A stretch of 64,000 nucleotides of DNA from Atherinomorus stipes (taxonomy: Eukaryota; Chordata; Actinopteri; Atheriniformes; Atherinidae), in the NCBI GenBank assembly GCA_023101725.1, contig JALJCO010013434.1:1156501-1220500 (forward strand), in the 5' to 3' direction. How positions within the stretch are numbered: position 1 is the stretch's first letter; each line of letters begins with the position of its first letter. This document shows positions 49,501-60,800 of this stretch, piece after piece. The position numbers were made by a program, and so were the translations under genes. Below the pieces are notes generated by a model, which was not told the origin of the DNA, did no database searches, and was given only the letters and a program-made list of their open reading frames with translations.

Positions 49501-52108
49501 CAGATTTGCAGCAGAAAAATGGTGTTCAGCAATTTTCTATTCTGAAAAATATCTTCACATGTAAATTTTATAGTTTATAACGTATGAAAAATGGTCAGTG
49601 TGTGACATGTTCTTGATGTGATGGTGCGATGATCTGTCAGTGGCTGTACCATGACTGCGGCTCTCCATAGTGCAGGTAGCTAATGCTGTACAGATCCATG
49701 TCCTCTGTGTGCCATGCAAAAGCACTCTTCCACATCCCAAAGCAGAGGTACGGTGTGTTGACTCCTTTGATCTTGATGCCACTCTCACTCTCCACAGTGT
49801 CCAGGATGGTGTTAAGATGACCGATGTTCCATTCAGTCACATCCTGCAAAGGAAAGGGATACACTGGACTGTCAATTGGTGTAATACTCAGAAAGTGACA
49901 ACCCACATACACTACATGGAATAAAAGATTAATAGATACTGTGGACTGCACTAGCACACATTTGAAAGTTCAAAGAGAAAATAGGTTTTCATCCAGTTTT
50001 CACTCACTGGATCATACAGCGTCCCACTGACATCAGCACCATACAGTGGAGGATTAAAGGTCAGGTTCTTCCAAAACTTCCTCTCCAGCTCCCCGAAATT
50101 CACATATCTTGGACTGCAAAACCTTAGGATCAAATAAATTTGAGATTCTCAATATAGACAGTTGAAGCACAAAGACATGGCATTTTATCCACATATTAAG
50201 GCATTATAATCTTGTAGGCTGTATGAAAAACAAACAAACAGGCATGTAAACTATGCAACTTTGTAAACTGACTTGTCCAATTTGGAGGTCTTTCGAAACT
50301 CATGAACAGTCATTGGCTTCTTCTGGATGTTGTACTGGGTGAAAAGTCCTGACTGGCCAGTCACTACCTGCTGAACGGGAGCGGGGATCACCAAGTCATC
50401 AATGTCATTATATGTCTTTCTGGGTTTCCATCCCTTCGGTGGTATAATCTGCAAGAGAAGGGAACAAAAAGAAGAACTCAGCCAGTTTGTTGTGAGGCTA
50501 CAGCTATGAACAATCAGGCCTAACGATACCTTCAGGTTCATATTGATCAAGCCTGTATGTATGATACCAAGAGATGCGTTAATGGCTCAGACTTGTACTA
50601 GGAAGAAAGCTGTTAACAAATAAGGAAGACATTCTGTTTTATAGCATTTTTGCACATCCTTCGTTGACATAACACTGTAGCGGTAAATAAACAGGTAAAT
50701 AAAGTATCTTTACATGAATATTCCAAATAGAAAAGGTCTTTACCAAAAGCGTCTTTCCACTCTGGAGAATGTGACCATGTCGTTTCACTGAGAACGGAGC
50801 CGAGGCATAGTAACAGTAACCAAGGATGTGCTATGGTAAGGACGGTGCTCTTCAAAATAAAAGCGCTAACGTAAACTTGCCTTGCTGGCATTTACAAACA
50901 CCATGCACTTCATTAATGTTGCTGTAAATGTGTGCAGGAATTTCACGCATTATAAGATCTACAACTGCAGGAATCTGTGAAATAATGTACAATATCTGCA
51001 GATCATTTCAATCAAGCCGTGTAGTCAATTAATCCATCGATTTTCAACTTGTAGTTGTTTTTTTTTGCACTTGTTTTAGTTGCCAAAAATCCTGCATAGT
51101 TATTGTCACGCAAGTGTTCAGTCCTCAAGACCTGAACTCACTAAAATTCATGTTAAGGAATACCAGTTGCCATGTAATCATGTATTTACTGTAGTACAAT
51201 TTATAACAGACAAATTTAAAGGGACTTGAGGCAAGATTAAGAAACGAAACTCGCGACTGCCGCGATTGGCGCTTCAGGTAACTGCAGCCACGAGCCTAGC
51301 AGTCACGAGAGCGTGCACAAACTGAAGCTATGATGCTGTTTACTCACCTTTCTCTCAGTAGTTATACTTTGTAGTGGTCTTTCAGTTGATCTGGATCGTT
51401 TGCTGACGGCAGAATAATCCATAACAATCGCTTACAGTGTTTGAATTTACCACGACCGGCTTCGTCCTATATCAAAACAGCGGATGTAGCGTCATTTGAC
51501 GTCACGTCCGCATGGCAGAGCTGGAAAACTATAATGTTGTTTACTAAGCTTTTTCTTCGTAGTTACAATTTTTAATGGTCTTTCAGTTGATCTAGATCGT
51601 ATTCTGACGGCAGAATAATCCATAACTATCGCTTACGGTGTTTTTATTTAACGTGACCCTCTTTTCCTGCATCAAAACTGCGGATGTAGCGTCATTTGAC
51701 GTCACGTCCGCAGGGCAGCGCGGGAAATTCGGACACCGAATTGCAGCGCATTTAGCAGCACACAGCCTGTTCAAGGCAACGGAGAGAAGCATGGGTGGAA
51801 ATGATATTTTTGGTATTTAGCGATTCATCACCCATTAGTATGACAAAAAAGGGACATTCATGTTTGGTTTTTTTCAAATTCCTGCCTCAAGTCCCTTTAA
51901 GTGAAAATAATCAGTGAACTCTGCATCATAAGAATCTAACTTTACAAAGAACAAACTGAAACAAACTTACTTTTGCAATCCCAGCTCTGTGTGCTCCTTG
52001 TGACTCCATATAGGCAATATACCGGCTGAAGTCCTTGAACTCTTCTTTGGAAGGGGTGAATGTCATTATCCTGAACCCCTCCCTTTGGGCTGGCGTATCT
52101 GTAGTCAT
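35512..52108 (-). CDS. kdm4a: Lysine demethylase 4A, complete coding sequence (1042 aa), altered active site
   Basis: KDM4A removes methyl groups from H3K9me3/me2 and H3K36me3 with Fe(II) and 2-oxoglutarate in the nucleus, and it reads H3K4me3/H4K20me via double Tudor domains. The 21 coding exons (minus, 5' to 3') are 51971-52108, 50273-50448, 50008-50122, 49650-49843, 47066-47115, 45659-45762, 45076-45213, 44725-44954, 44029-44177, 42790-43181, 42481-42577, 42212-42396, 41265-41469, 40976-41052, 40239-40294, 39959-40067, 38682-38870, 38382-38552, 36368-36487, 35817-35909 and 35512-35652. They total 3129 bp, in phase throughout; human has 1064 aa. KDM4A over B/C/D rests on the C-terminus ([13 protein letters not shown]), HVHSYAKGD in the linker, and tandem placement with ptprf. 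Iron ligands H188, E190 and H276 are present. Y177C, N198S and K206Q are unusual (see findings). The start ATG follows a 27-nt 5'UTR part of the same exon, after acceptor ACCTATCAG. Confidence 0.95.
36820..38095. mobile_element. Non-autonomous transposon with very long inverted repeats (about 1.27 kb)
   Basis: The left arm, about 36820-37175, is the diverged reverse complement of the right arm, about 37680-38095. Examples are AATGAGCGCACATCTGATCA at about 36946-36965 against its complement at about 37920-37940, and CTAAGAAACAGTCT at 37152-37165 against its complement at about 37690-37704. The ends carry GGCCGATG (left) and ATCGGCCAGCCGAT (right). The central 500 bp is unique, and no transposase frame was seen. 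It lies in a kdm4a intron. The exact borders and target duplication are not resolved. Confidence 0.8.
38682..42396 (-). CDS. kdm4a: kdm4a exons 12-17: PHD and extended PHD fingers
   Basis: [12 protein letters not shown] opens the block. Zinc-ligand pairs [42 protein letters not shown] and HPTCAQAAG occur in the KDM4 order. The final part [16 protein letters not shown] is the extended PHD His/Cys cluster. No ligand loss was noticed. The junction at 41265/41052 produces VHTTCYGV, where mammals have VHASCYGV. Confidence 0.9.
41811..41990. repeat. Palindromic interspersed element (about 180 bp)
   Basis: This lies in a kdm4a intron. The left half AGGGTGGCCAAGTCCAGTCC ... CTTCTCCAACAC pairs with the right half GTGTTGGAGAAG ... 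GGACTGGACTTTGCCACCCC. The two halves are imperfect reverse complements around a short centre. I recognise this as a MITE-like sequence type common in teleosts. Confidence 0.75.
42481..44954 (-). CDS. kdm4a: kdm4a exons 8-11: basic/acidic linker
   Basis: This is the low-complexity region between the JmjC and PHD domains. It has Lys-rich patches ([27 protein letters not shown]), likely nuclear localisation signals, and acidic runs ([14 protein letters not shown]). HVHSYAKGD is a conserved island shared with mammalian KDM4A. The donor at 44725 is GTCATA, a weak consensus, chosen because the following acceptor and frame require it. The acceptor of exon 42481-42577 is a tandem CAGCAG, so a one-Gln variant starting at 42580 is possible. 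Confidence 0.85.
43484..43521 (+). repeat. Poly-G tract, 38 bp
   Basis: An uninterrupted run of 38 G in the kdm4a intron between exons 42790-43181 and 44029-44177, read as C38 on the kdm4a sense strand. The exact length may be uncertain because of assembly or sequencing. Confidence 0.9.
45076..52108 (-). CDS. kdm4a: kdm4a coding exons 1-7: JmjN and JmjC domains
   Basis: These exons encode residues 1-305. JmjN begins at about RIMTF (13-17) and includes [17 protein letters not shown]. JmjC spans about 142-305. Seen directly: Y132 in PPLYGADV, H188/E190 in AWHTED, K241 in RHKM, H276 in YHAGF, S288/T289/N290 in ESTN, and zinc residues C234 and H240 (QSCEAFLRH); C306 and C308 follow in the next exon (CSCRQ). 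Changed relative to human: C177 (codon 49742-49744), S198 (49679-49681), Q206 (49655-49657), Y202 for F, F273 for Y and A274 for G. Phase-1 and phase-2 junctions all join correctly. The acceptor before residue 105 (CCTAAG at 50123) was chosen over TTTGCAG a few bases downstream because it keeps the conserved FCSPRY. Confidence 0.92.
45828..46395. mobile_element. MITE family A, copy 2 (about 568 bp)
   Basis: This lies in the kdm4a intron between exons 45659-45762 and 47066-47115. It is the same orientation and sequence as the copy at 27112-27620, with TTTTAAAGGTACAGTATG at the left and CATACTGTGCATTTAAGT at the right. It holds small insertions not found in the other copy. Confidence 0.85.
47505..47540. 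repeat. Perfect 36-bp palindrome without spacer
   Basis: Bases 47505-47522 are the exact reverse complement of 47523-47540; the centre is TGCATGCA. It lies in a kdm4a intron. Confidence 0.93.
51216..51900. mobile_element. MITE family B, copy 2, with an internal tandem duplication (685 bp)
   Basis: This lies in kdm4a intron 1. It begins TTAAAGGGACTTGAGGCA and ends TGCCTCAAGTCCCTTTAA, exact reverse complements. It matches 19051-19534, but an internal unit of about 190-200 bp (around GCGGATGTAGCGTCATTTGA) occurs twice in direct orientation, near 51330-51525 and 51530-51715. It is non-autonomous. Confidence 0.85.
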
Positions 52109-52794
52109 CTTCTGGTTCTTACAAGGACCTCAATTCTGATAGGTGGAAAAACATACACACACATTCAAGCTCTGTATCTTGCATTTCCAGCCTCTTCGTT
52201 GTTAGTGCGTGTTCTAATGTATTGCCAATTGGACTCCCCCACATATTTATTACCAGTACAAATTACAATGACAATGTGCAACCATTAAATTTCTGCATGG
52301 CAAGTGTGATGGATATTGAATCAATAAGTATTGTTGTCAGAAGTAATTAGACACAGGATTATATGTTTTCTCTATGTGGAGCATTGTCAAGTGTATAAAG
52401 TAGAGGGAAAAGAGGCTTTGAAGCCACTTCCCTATGTTTTCAGATAACTACAATATGTATTTATTCATTCATTCATTAATCATGAATTCCATTTAGCTCA
52501 TTCATCTTCCTGGTTACAATTAGAGCCCCAGTTCCAGATATCTAATCTCCCTCCCCCTTTTGATTTGATTATAATAAAAACTAGGGTGCTCAACAATAAA
52601 TAGTAATACTAAAACAGCCTGTTGTTTTGTATTCACCACAATGCTTCCATGTTTCTTGAGTATTTCTATACCCCACTGTGATTACAGTAACGCTAGGAGT
52701 AAGACGTTTAACTCGCTGCAACGCAAGCGCGCTTTAAAAACTAAAAATATGAAGATTTGGTGGTCCACCATGATTGGACAAAGATCTAACTTAC

Positions 52795-53400
52795 TCTGAG
52801 CCTAGGTGTATGACTGGATCAGAACCGCGTCTATTAAACGCCATGGCCCCCTGGTCTCACAGCTCCTCGGAAAAATGTTTAGCTAGTCCGCTAGCTTACA
52901 TGCTAACTGCGAGGAAGCTTGATCTGCTCCCCCTAGTTAAAAGTTTTGGCAACAAAAAATTAAAAATCTTTTACGGTCAGGGATTAACAAATTTGCACAA
53001 ACATTTAAAGATAATGCAACGTGCATCGTCAAACCTGACAATGGTTTATTTAAGAAGTATCCGCTCAACGTGTAGCGGACTTAGAGATTTGACAGCTGCT
53101 CTGAGCTTTCAGCTAACGAACTAGCAAACATGGCTTGATGCTGTCCGTTAGGTTCTTCAAAACAAACTTAGTAAGTCCTGCCTCCCTACAATCGACTCAT
53201 TGTTCAAATGTCAGACAATAACTTACACAAGCCGAACTGTAGTAAGGTTGTTTTGTTCGTCAGATAACAGGAAACTGAGAAGAGACAGACATCATCACTA
53301 CGAATTGAGAAGACAGACCTCCATTATTCCTATGACGCATGCCCAGTACCTGTTTGTTTACATAGGTATAAAGAGGAGGGGGTTCCTCAGTCCCTTAGCC
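52795..53400 (-). promoter_or_regulatory. kdm4a: Candidate kdm4a noncoding exon 1 and promoter region
   Basis: The first coding exon starts after an acceptor at 52136-52138, so a noncoding first exon is expected upstream. A good minus-strand donor (CTCAGA/GTAAGT) lies at 52795/52794; a second possible donor (GTAAGT) is near 53224. An inverted CCAAT box (CCAATCA on the plus strand, from 53399) lies beyond. The start site cannot be located by eye. Confidence 0.4.
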
Positions 53401-53427
53401 AATCACAGCGCATTTTTATTTCTGTAA

Positions 53428-53428
<1 letters not shown>

Positions 53429-53514
<86 letters not shown>
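53429..53514. repeat. Compound microsatellite (ATCT)n then (AC)n
   Basis: A tetranucleotide tract at 53429-53469 is followed by an AC dinucleotide tract at about 53473-53514, then a TA-rich stretch to about 53580. It lies upstream of the kdm4a promoter. Confidence 0.95.
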
Positions 53515-53516
<2 letters not shown>

Positions 53517-53579
53517 TATATATAAATATATATATAATATAATATATATATAATTTTATATTTTATATAAAATATGAAA

Positions 53580-54640
53580 TATTTGATTTTATTAATAAAA
53601 TTATTTTCAAATATAGGTAATATTTTTCTCAAAAACAGAAGAAAGAGGGATACAGATGCCAGGAAGTTTGATAAAATAAGGTTTTTTTGTTGTTTGTTTT
53701 TTTTTAGAAAGTAATATCTGACTTCATAACTTTCATAATATCAAGCTGGGTAATAAAAACATCAGATTTATTAGTGGTATGGGATTTGAACAAATCCAAA
53801 AATAAAATTAAAAATAAATAGGCTTTAAAGAAAAAGATCTTGGATTTGTCAAACACTAAGCCATTTCATTAAGTGTTTATAAGGAAAAGTTCAAAGCTCA
53901 AAACTCCTTCAGATCCATTGCTGGAATTTACTGTCTGTCTTTGGAGAAAATCAAGAAATAACATGTCTGTTTTGGTGGAGTCATTTACATAAAGAGAAAA
54001 GGAAGTAAAACCTCTCAGTTTTAGATAAAAGCACTCTTTCATTACATGTTACATCTAAATATATTATTTGATTTTGTTTTCTTTCTTCTTTCTGGAGGAG
54101 CTCAGCTATTGTCTGCCTAAGAAGGGGTGAGATAAAAGGGTGGGAGGGAGGCACTGGATCCACAGAGGATGTGATGTCTGTGTAGCCAGAGGCAAGAGAG
54201 GAAAATTTGGAATGTTGTCAGAATATCTGTGATAGTGACATACCAGGTCTTGTCAGAAAAGTTGAGAGATTCTCAATTTAAAAGTGCTTGACGGGGCCAT
54301 AAGATACTGTAAGAAGGGAAGCACTGACTGAAGTCATTGTTATCATTCTCCACGTATTTTTAATCAGAATGAAAAAAAAAAGATGTCATGGCTTCAGTAA
54401 AATATCTTACCTCCCAATGCATGAAATCAATTTAATGTCCACTTTTTTTTAACCAATAGTGCCCACAGTGCCAACATTAATGCTTTAACTCTTTTGATGA
54501 AAGTCGCCAAAGCTCTTGGGAGCATTAATGAAATGAATAAATAATTGATGACAAAAAACTCAGTATACTATGCAAGTTACTCAGATGTGAATAGTTTTTG
54601 CATATTTATTTTTTGCATATAATTATTTTCTAAATACTCA
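53580..54640. other. Noncoding, nothing recognised
   Basis: An AT-rich interval between the kdm4a promoter and the repeat block. No exon, RNA gene or clear repeat was seen. Confidence 0.4.
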
Positions 54641-55546
54641 AGGTCAAGTTGGTTGTATTTATATAGCGCCTGTATTTATGTTATCATCCCAAGGCACTTT
54701 ACAAAGAAAGCAAACAAAATTAATTCAAGTTCATGATGCATACCATCTAATTTAAGAAGTTTCAGTACAAATCAATCCAGTCCATTTAAATCCTGTTCAA
54801 TATAACTGTATTTTTGTAAAACCATTTTGTATACAATAGCGAAGATAAAGAAACCAATAGAATGCATTATAATTTCATTTTGATTCAGTTTTTTGTCCCG
54901 TCCATGCATGGTATGGTAGGTGACAGAAAGGAGAGTAAAAACCTCTGTTAACACTTCCACTAGAACCAGACTCAGAAAGGTTATCGTCTGTCTAAGCTGG
55001 TTAACAGGGGTGAGAGGCCAGGACAGAGACATCACAAATAATAAAAAACTAAGTCAAAGACACCTGCTATGGTAAAAGAAAAAAGGAAATGACAACAACA
55101 ATAGTATTCACAAAGGCTCAGAGAAATGACCAGAGTGAAATAAGGTGCTCAGGGTATCAAGGGATGCCCCCCAAGCAGCCTAGTCCTGTGGTAACATGAC
55201 TAAAGGGATGGCTGGGTCACCCAAGTCAACCCTAACTACAGCCTTGAAACAAACAAACAAACAAACAAAAACAAGTTTGTAAGCCTTTTTGTGAGGGTGA
55301 AGACTTTCTATGTCTCCTAAAACAATCTTAATGACTTCTCAAACTGCTGACTTCAGCTATTGTGCTTTAAAACCTATTTAATTTTATGAAATTCCTAAAT
55401 TATTGGTTGTTTTAAATAATTGTAATAATATACTTCGTAGTTGTATTTTTTCATGATATGTCCTGCTGTTCTCTTGGCCAGGTTGCACTTGCAAAATAGA
55501 TCTTGTTCTCTGGAATTTTAATCTGGTTAAATAAATGTTTAACAAA

Positions 55547-55578
<32 letters not shown>

Positions 55579-57000
55579 GAAAACAAATGTTCAAAAAGGA
55601 AGAAAACTATGATGTTTCTAAGATATGTTGGATCTTGTTTAAATTCTACTCTGTATTTACTGGGAAATCAATGAAGATATGTGTAAACTTGATAATTAGG
55701 ATATCTCTTGCTAAAAAGAAATTGTGTAAGTCCAGCTTAGAAGTATAAAAAAAGATTAAGTTTCTCTGCATGACTGACTGGAAACCAATGGCATCCAAAT
55801 TTTACTGAGATGTTTTGGGTTAAAAATATAATAACTTGTATCCTGTCTAAATTCAGAGACAGAAAAGTACAGATAATCCTGTAATTGTACCTTTACAGCA
55901 TGCTTGTTAACTCAGTTATTGAATTTGGTTTCAGAGTATATTTAACTATCATCTGCAAAACAACTGAAATTCACAGTGTGCCTCCTTATATCGCCCAAGA
56001 AAATCATGCATAAAGTGAAAAACATTGGTCCTAATGCAACTCCATTTCGTCAAGTGGCTCCCAAACTTTTTGAGCCACGACACTGAAATAACATATGTTG
56101 GTGTGTGTCTCACCCCCTTCAAATCCCCATATGCTGAAAATCTGCATTTCTTTTGCAGAGATTTTGCTAATTTTGTATTTGCTTCTAAGTAGCACCTGGA
56201 ATAACTTTATATCTGGAAACCCGATTATAAAAATTCTAAATGTAAGGCTGGAAAACTATTAAACAGTTTATAAATAAAGACGATAAAGTGGTTTTTGGTG
56301 GATTCGGTTCACTATTTTAACAAAGCACCTATATGCCCAAATTTGCTTTTCTTACCGAGAAAATATCAAATTTGGATTTTCAATTTGGCATAACGTTGTT
56401 GTGTGTTAATACATGAAAAAAATAACACATTTATTTCACAGATTGATCTCTTTGCAAACACCAGTATATTGATAGCCCTAATCAAAATCTCAAATTTTAT
56501 TTGATAAATGTTGGCTGTTGAAAATGTCACTGACATGAACAAATTAGAATCTGTTTCATAAATATTGCTTAACCAGTCACATTTGGCTCCTTTAATATGA
56601 ACGACTTGAGCTGGCTTTTTTGATTGACTGTTGAGAAAAAACAGAAAATAAAATAACATCAATGAATTCTTTGTCTGAGGCAATAAAAACAATATGCAGT
56701 TCTCATCAGTACTGTGTCTGTCTGTACCAAGGTTTTCTCTGAATCATAACAGACACACGGCCTAACAATTTCACAAGAACAACTGCCAGTCAGTCTTTCA
56801 AGGGTTCTAGAGGAAATGTGTAGGTTGGATAATGGTCTACAACTGGATAGAACCTCTGGATCAAGACTAGATCTTTAAATAAAGAATTGATAACAGCGAT
56901 CTTGTGATACCAAGTTTATCAACATGGTCCGACTTATCAGAGGTGTTGATCAAAGGAAAATATCTTTATAAAAAAAATAGCTGGCATAGAGTCCAAAAGG
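54640..57000. repeat. Composite teleost-type interspersed repeat, interrupted by a retroposon tail
   Basis: A module with 'TTTATATAGCGCC' and 'CAAGGCACTTTACA' opens at about 54650. The phrases around 55165-55245 (GGGATGCCCC... and CAACCCTAACTA), 55930-56050 and 56765-56960 are of a kind I recognise from a high-copy repeat in fish genomes. Between them, 55310-55577 looks like a separate retroposon end. The family name is unknown, and there is no intact reading frame. Confidence 0.55.
55310..55577 (+). mobile_element. Retroposon 3' end with poly-A tail
   Basis: It ends TCTGGTTAAATAAATGTTT and then a 28-A tail at 55550-55577, preceded by TTCTCTTGGCCAGG. This is the typical 3' end of a fish non-LTR retroelement of the '...TGGTTAAATAAA' type. 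Only the 3' part is present; the 5' limit is uncertain. Confidence 0.6.
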
Positions 57001-57886
57001 CATATTGAAGGTGTAGATGAAGTAACAACCGTGTCTACCTAATAGTATTTTACGTGTAAAAAAAAAGTTCATAAAGTCATTGCCATTGAGAAATGAAATA
57101 TTTGGCTCACGAAAGCCCTCTTTTCTTTTCATTTGCTATGTTTAGAATAATATATACAGTTCTAAATGATACCATGAAGCTATCATTGTAGTCTTCTTTT
57201 CTTCTTTTCCACAGGAGCAACCTATCAAGTTTCAAACCCACTGAGATATCCAACTTCTAATGCCCAGACAGCTGCCCCAAGTTAATGAAGAGTCTAGTCT
57301 AGAAAACCAATCATTCCCTCAAACACAAACAAGATAAAAATATCAGTAAAATCAACATTAAAATGTTTAATGCTGGATTAAAAAAAACAGCTGTGAGTAC
57401 ATTACCATAAGTTTTAATAACCCATAGCATGTTAGAAAAATAAACACATTTCTTAAAAAAACAAAAACAAAACAAAACAAAACAAAGAAAAACAAAAAAA
57501 GAAAGATCTGCAAATGAAGCCAATACAATTATTAGTTTTTATCAAGATAGTAACAGTACGTGAAATAAAAATAAAAAAGGATTTGTTTCGGTATAAGAGG
57601 AGGCAGAAATTGGAGAGTTGTGGAAAATGAGAATAAGTTTATCATGAGTCTATCAGGATTGGCCTTTGGAGAGGCTTTGGTGTGGTTTCTATGGCAGTAT
57701 CATAGCAGCAGTCCACCAGGAGGTCATCATTTGTCAGTTTCTCTTTCCTTTAACTTTCCCTCTGTCCAGCTGTGAGTATCGCCTCATCAGTCCTGTCTGT
57801 CCCCTCCTCAGGCCACAGGGACTTCTGTGGAGTGGAGTGGGTATGGCTCAGAGAACACCAAACTCTTGTGAGGGTGTATTTCTGGG
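57000..57886. other. Noncoding, includes the ptprf 3'UTR
   Basis: This is downstream of the ptprf stop on its own (minus) strand, so it should include the 3'UTR. TTTATT on the plus strand near 57635 could be a minus-strand polyadenylation signal. Nothing else was recognised. Confidence 0.4.
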
Positions 57887-60800
57887 TTATGTTGCATAGT
57901 GATCAAAGCTTCCCAGGTACTCCAGAGCAGCCCGATAGCACAAATGGTACTGGTCCTGGAGACAAGCATAAATACATGAGTCAAAAATAAAACAGTAGTA
58001 AGGTAAAAGAAGAAGTGAAGTGTTGAAATAGTTCAGATGTGTCTCTAACTTTTTAGAGTTATATTTTGAGTTTTTTGGTTTTTTTTTGTTTTCTTTATTC
58101 AATTAATACATAAATATCTATCACTTAAATCATAACCTCAAAGGTAACAAAAACAGGAAAAATGCTAGTAGGGGGAAAATCTAAAACTGTTTCATCATCA
58201 GTGACAAGCAATAACAGTGATGTCAAACTTTAATTTAATTTCAAATTATCATTATATATCTAGTCAGCATATAAATCTAATCCATAAATATTATTGTTAG
58301 TATCAGTGCTTGTATAGACTCTTGGGTAGGACATCCAACAAGTGAGTACCTCTGTCTGAACCATGGCTGGCCTCTGAGTTCGGAGAACCTTGACAGTCTG
58401 GAAGATGTCTACTACTCCCTCATACCTCATCCTCTCCAGCACGATGCTCAGGGTGATGAACACCCCAGTCCGCCCAATACCAGCACTGGTGGACACACAT
58501 TGTAAGACTCTTACAACCAATACTAATGATAATTACATTTGAACACATGCAAAAGACAAATTTCACCAAGGGAACTGGTCTTTTGCCGTACAAGTCACCT
58601 CCTAAATACCTTTAGCTGGCAAAGCTATTGTCACATCCTGTCTGTCATCACATGCATGAAACTTCAGTGATCCTGGAATCACTGAGGTGTCGTGCACAAG
58701 ATGACACACACAGAGACTGCTGCAGATGTGCTGCTCCTTAAATGTGTTGTGGAGCGTTGTTACCAGCCAGATCTTCCTTCCAGTGGCCAGGTCCAATTTT
58801 CAGTGATGTAACATTTATTTTCTTTCTCTGAACATTCATTCATGTGTTGCATCCCAGCACCATTAAGTCCTTTATTTACATACATGTAGGCATAGCAGAC
58901 ACAGCCAAGGTTGTGCTGACACTGTTGACATGACTTTTTACAGGTTTGTATAAACACACACAGTCATCAATTATACAGAAAAATGAAGGCACAAACGTCT
59001 GACAGGTCAAAATTGTTTTGAATAAACGGGGTCAGGTAGACAGATTTTGGGGGGGAACATGGGAGGGAAAAGGACAGGAAAAACAAAATACTTGAGTTAA
59101 CGCGGACATGGCCTTGTATATAGTGAATACTACTAGAACTTGTTCAGTGACTTAGCAGGTTAAGTAGAAAGTTGTTTTTGTAGCTTTGTATTGCACTTTG
59201 GGAGAAAAAACACCACCATCCAGAAGGAGTCATTATTTAAAATGGATTTAGATCAATGCTGCACAGGAGACACTTGATGAAACTGATTTCATCAGATGAC
59301 AATCATTTAACAGTCTGCTTTAAGGACACTTACCTTTTCATGTGCATTATCAAACCAAGACGTCAAAGAAAAAGATGCAACTGTTCTCATGTACACAAAA
59401 ACACCCAATCACCCCCCTCTCACACACACACATACCTGCAATGAACAGTGATTGGTCCGTCTTGTCCGAACTGCTCTTTAGTTTTATGGACTTGGTCAAT
59501 GAAGTCGATGAAACCCTCAGCAGTTTTGGGTACTCCTTGTTCCGGCCAGTCAGTGAATTGAAACTGCCGGATCGTCCTGGACTGACCATCCTGATGAGCA
59601 GGATAAATAGAAAAGGACATCTGACACACTGATCTGTAGCTCTTTAGTTTTACAAGCCAGTGCTGGGTGGTGAGGTACTGTTGATTTTACTGTCAGGTCA
59701 GCTTCTGTCCAGGGCCTCTCTGACCACCACCAACATTCAAATACAGTATATATATATTATACGGTCCCACACACAGGACGTCTGGTACCGGCAAGTTTAT
59801 TCCAACCATGTTTGTTACAGTCCAACTCAGCATGATTACATTTTTAAATCTCAGTTCATAGAAAGTTGAGGAGGAAAACCAGCAGACGGCACAGATTTAA
59901 ATGCAATGGTTTTAGAATAAAATAACCAGTTACGTATTTTTCTATTGGTTTTGTAGGAATGTGAGATTTGTGTGCTGTGTGCTAATCTAAGCTTCCAGGC
60001 CAATTTCCGTCTGCTTTCTCTTACAGTAAGAACTACAGAAGTATCCACAAATCAGCAGTCATTGGCAAGCTTTGCTTAGCGATTTTAGTTGTTGTGCTTC
60101 AAAATCCCATTCCTCAAAATAATATTTCATGTGTAACTGAGTGTTGTTTGTGTCTAAATTTCTATTTAAATGTTAATGATAGGAGTGACTGGCGTCTGCT
60201 CCAATCATGAGCTTATTTCCACACAGCATCATGCTCTTAGCTCTGTCATTGGCTGCCGATATAAACAGAAATATCCACCCAGAAACGTCCCGACCAGATC
60301 AAAACAATACAAAAGAGTGAATCACAGGCAGGAGGGAGAGAGTTGCATTCAAATGCACCACGGCACGGGGATAGAGGCCGAAAGACGGGTTATGAGACCG
60401 ATTTCACTTGCTAAAGTCTAACGTTTATTTTTTACGGGGGAACTTTGAACTATATCTTTAAAATAAGATGAGAAAAAAATAATTGTTTTCCTGCTTCCTC
60501 ATTCAGTAAAAGAACTCATTCAGTAAGAAATCTTCCCAAAGAAAAGAACTTACCCTTGTGTTTGTAATTTTAAACTCTCGAAGGATGTACTGAGGCATGT
60601 TGTACTCGGCCATGGGGTCTACAACAAAGTACAGGTAGCGTGCAGAATGTTCTGCAGGCCAGTACCGATGGCACTTCTCCTACGGACCCAAGAGAAGACA
60701 CAGCAGGATATATTAGAATAGAATAGAATAGAATAGAATAGAATAGAATAGAATAGAATAGAATAGAATAGAATAGAATAGAATGTTAATTAATCCAGTA

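Noticed and set aside
50104..50122. Alternative acceptor TTTTGCAG within the kdm4a exon that starts at 50122
   Set aside because: It would also stay in frame, but it removes the conserved FCS of the FCSPRY motif, so the upstream acceptor is preferred.
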